Shown: positions 63,499 through 64,000 of the stretch, one piece after another
How positions within the stretch are numbered: the stretch's first letter is position 1
How the letters are laid out: every line of letters begins with the position of its first letter
NCBI GenBank assembly: GCA_965214025.1
Contig: CBDCAW010000008.1
Location: 20,934-84,933 of the forward strand
Direction: 5' to 3'
Source of the DNA: Granulosicoccus sp965214025
GTDB taxonomy: Bacteria > Pseudomonadota > Gammaproteobacteria > Granulosicoccales > Granulosicoccaceae
DNA: 64,000 bases
Notes under the pieces: generated by a model
Databases searched by the model: none
Told to the model about the DNA's origin: nothing
The model's input: only the letters and a program-made list of their open reading frames with translations
Made by a program: the position numbers and the translations under genes

Positions 63499-64000
63499 CT
63501 ACCGCACGGCTACGGGCTGTACGACGACAACCGCCTGTCGACTGGCAAGCGCCATGAGCACGGCCGCGCCGAGCGCCGTTCCAAGCATGCAGAGCGCCAA
63601 GGGCACGAGCGAGTCGCTATGCGCGCGACCGACGGCGCCGGCTATCAAGACTGCCACTGCGCTCGACAGCGACGCGATGACCGATGCGCCGATGCCCGCG
63701 ACCTCCCCTAACGGCTCCATCGCGAGCGCGCCGAGGTTTCCGAGCAAGACGCCGATGCAGAAGAAGCAACCGGCACCGAGCACCATGAAGACCCCCAACG
63801 GTGGCACACCGTCCGCAAGCAACGAGGCGAGCAGCAGGAGGGCGCCGCACGCGCCAAGTCCGACAAGTGCCAGCCGACAGGAACGTTCCATGCCGAGGCG
63901 AGCTACCCAACGCGCGTTCGTCAGCGACGCGACCCCGGTCGATACCGCCAGCACAGCGAACAGTGGTGTGAACAACGCGCCGACGTCATACAGATCCTCG
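63499..64000 (-). CDS. MFS exporter, Bcr/CflA-like (C-terminal part only; N-terminus beyond the window)
   Basis: The frame is open from 63499 to the right edge, with no upstream start seen. About 167 residues cover the last four or five helices, with the MFS loop ARWVARLGMERSCRLALVG and small residues typical of the Bcr/CflA drug-resistance group. It converges on the monooxygenase gene; a role in exporting aromatic or toxic compounds would fit but is not shown. Confidence 0.7.
   Translation of the reverse strand, partial: EDLYDVGALFTPLFAVLAVSTGVASLTNARWVARLGMERSCRLALVGLGACGALLLLASLLADGVPPLGVFMVLGAGCFFCIGVLLGNLGALAMEPLGEVAGIGASVIASLSSAVAVLIAGAVGRAHSDSLVPLALCMLGTALGAAVLMALASRQAVVVVQPVAVR

Overview
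The window is GC-rich, densely coded proteobacterial DNA of a free-living heterotroph. The gene content (TRAP and ABC solute uptake, a betaine-type demethylation pair, C-P lyase, phenol to 3-oxoadipate catabolism) fits a marine or soil gamma- or alphaproteobacterium with a large metabolic repertoire. I cannot place it more precisely from sequence alone. I saw no rRNA, tRNA, CRISPR array, complete IS element or phage module.

Layout. 1-4.9 kb: 3' part of an ABC exporter, then a polar-amino-acid ABC operon with its LysR regulator. 4.9-10.3 kb: divergent MttB-family methyltransferase and dimethylglycine-dehydrogenase-like flavoprotein, then an aldo/keto reductase. 10.6-18.3 kb: a Tat-signal KatG, a lipoprotein gamma-glutamyltransferase, two HupE/UreJ-like membrane proteins and small orphan genes. 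18.8-27.4 kb: a catabolic locus with two FAD oxidoreductases, an FGGY kinase, a SnoaL-like protein and a complete TRAP transporter. 27.5-29.4 kb: lower-GC region with an orphan membrane protein and remnants of a LysR gene and a GST gene. 29.5-41.2 kb: C-P lyase operon phnGHIJKL, aminotransferase, amidase, phnCDEE, all on the minus strand. 41.4-44.5 kb: two histidine kinases and a single-domain response regulator. 44.8-48.0 kb: a BatD-like protein and an AztD-like zinc chaperone with a Zur-like palindrome between them. 48.2-63.3 kb: aromatic catabolism: two-component flavin monooxygenase (HpaB/PheA type plus reductase), CatA, CatB, enol-lactone hydrolase, CoA transferase, thiolase, two IclR and one LysR regulators, and accessory membrane, cupin and NDH-2 genes. 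63.5-64 kb: C-terminal part of an MFS exporter.

How it works together. Phenol (or a related phenol) would be hydroxylated to catechol, cleaved by CatA, cyclised by CatB, hydrolysed to 3-oxoadipate, activated by the CoA transferase and cleaved by the thiolase. I see no catC. A palindrome GGTATC-N4-GATACC (exact or one mismatch) stands upstream of four separate transcription units of this pathway and is the strongest sign of a shared local regulon. The C-P lyase operon lacks phnM, phnN and phnF here and ends beside truncated genes. A repeat made of Pho-box-like CTGTCAT half-sites lies upstream of phnG.

Three genes (FGGY kinase, enol-lactone hydrolase, HpaB-type oxygenase) each carry one extra base that breaks the frame, two of them in G/C homopolymers. 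Sequencing or assembly error is a live explanation.
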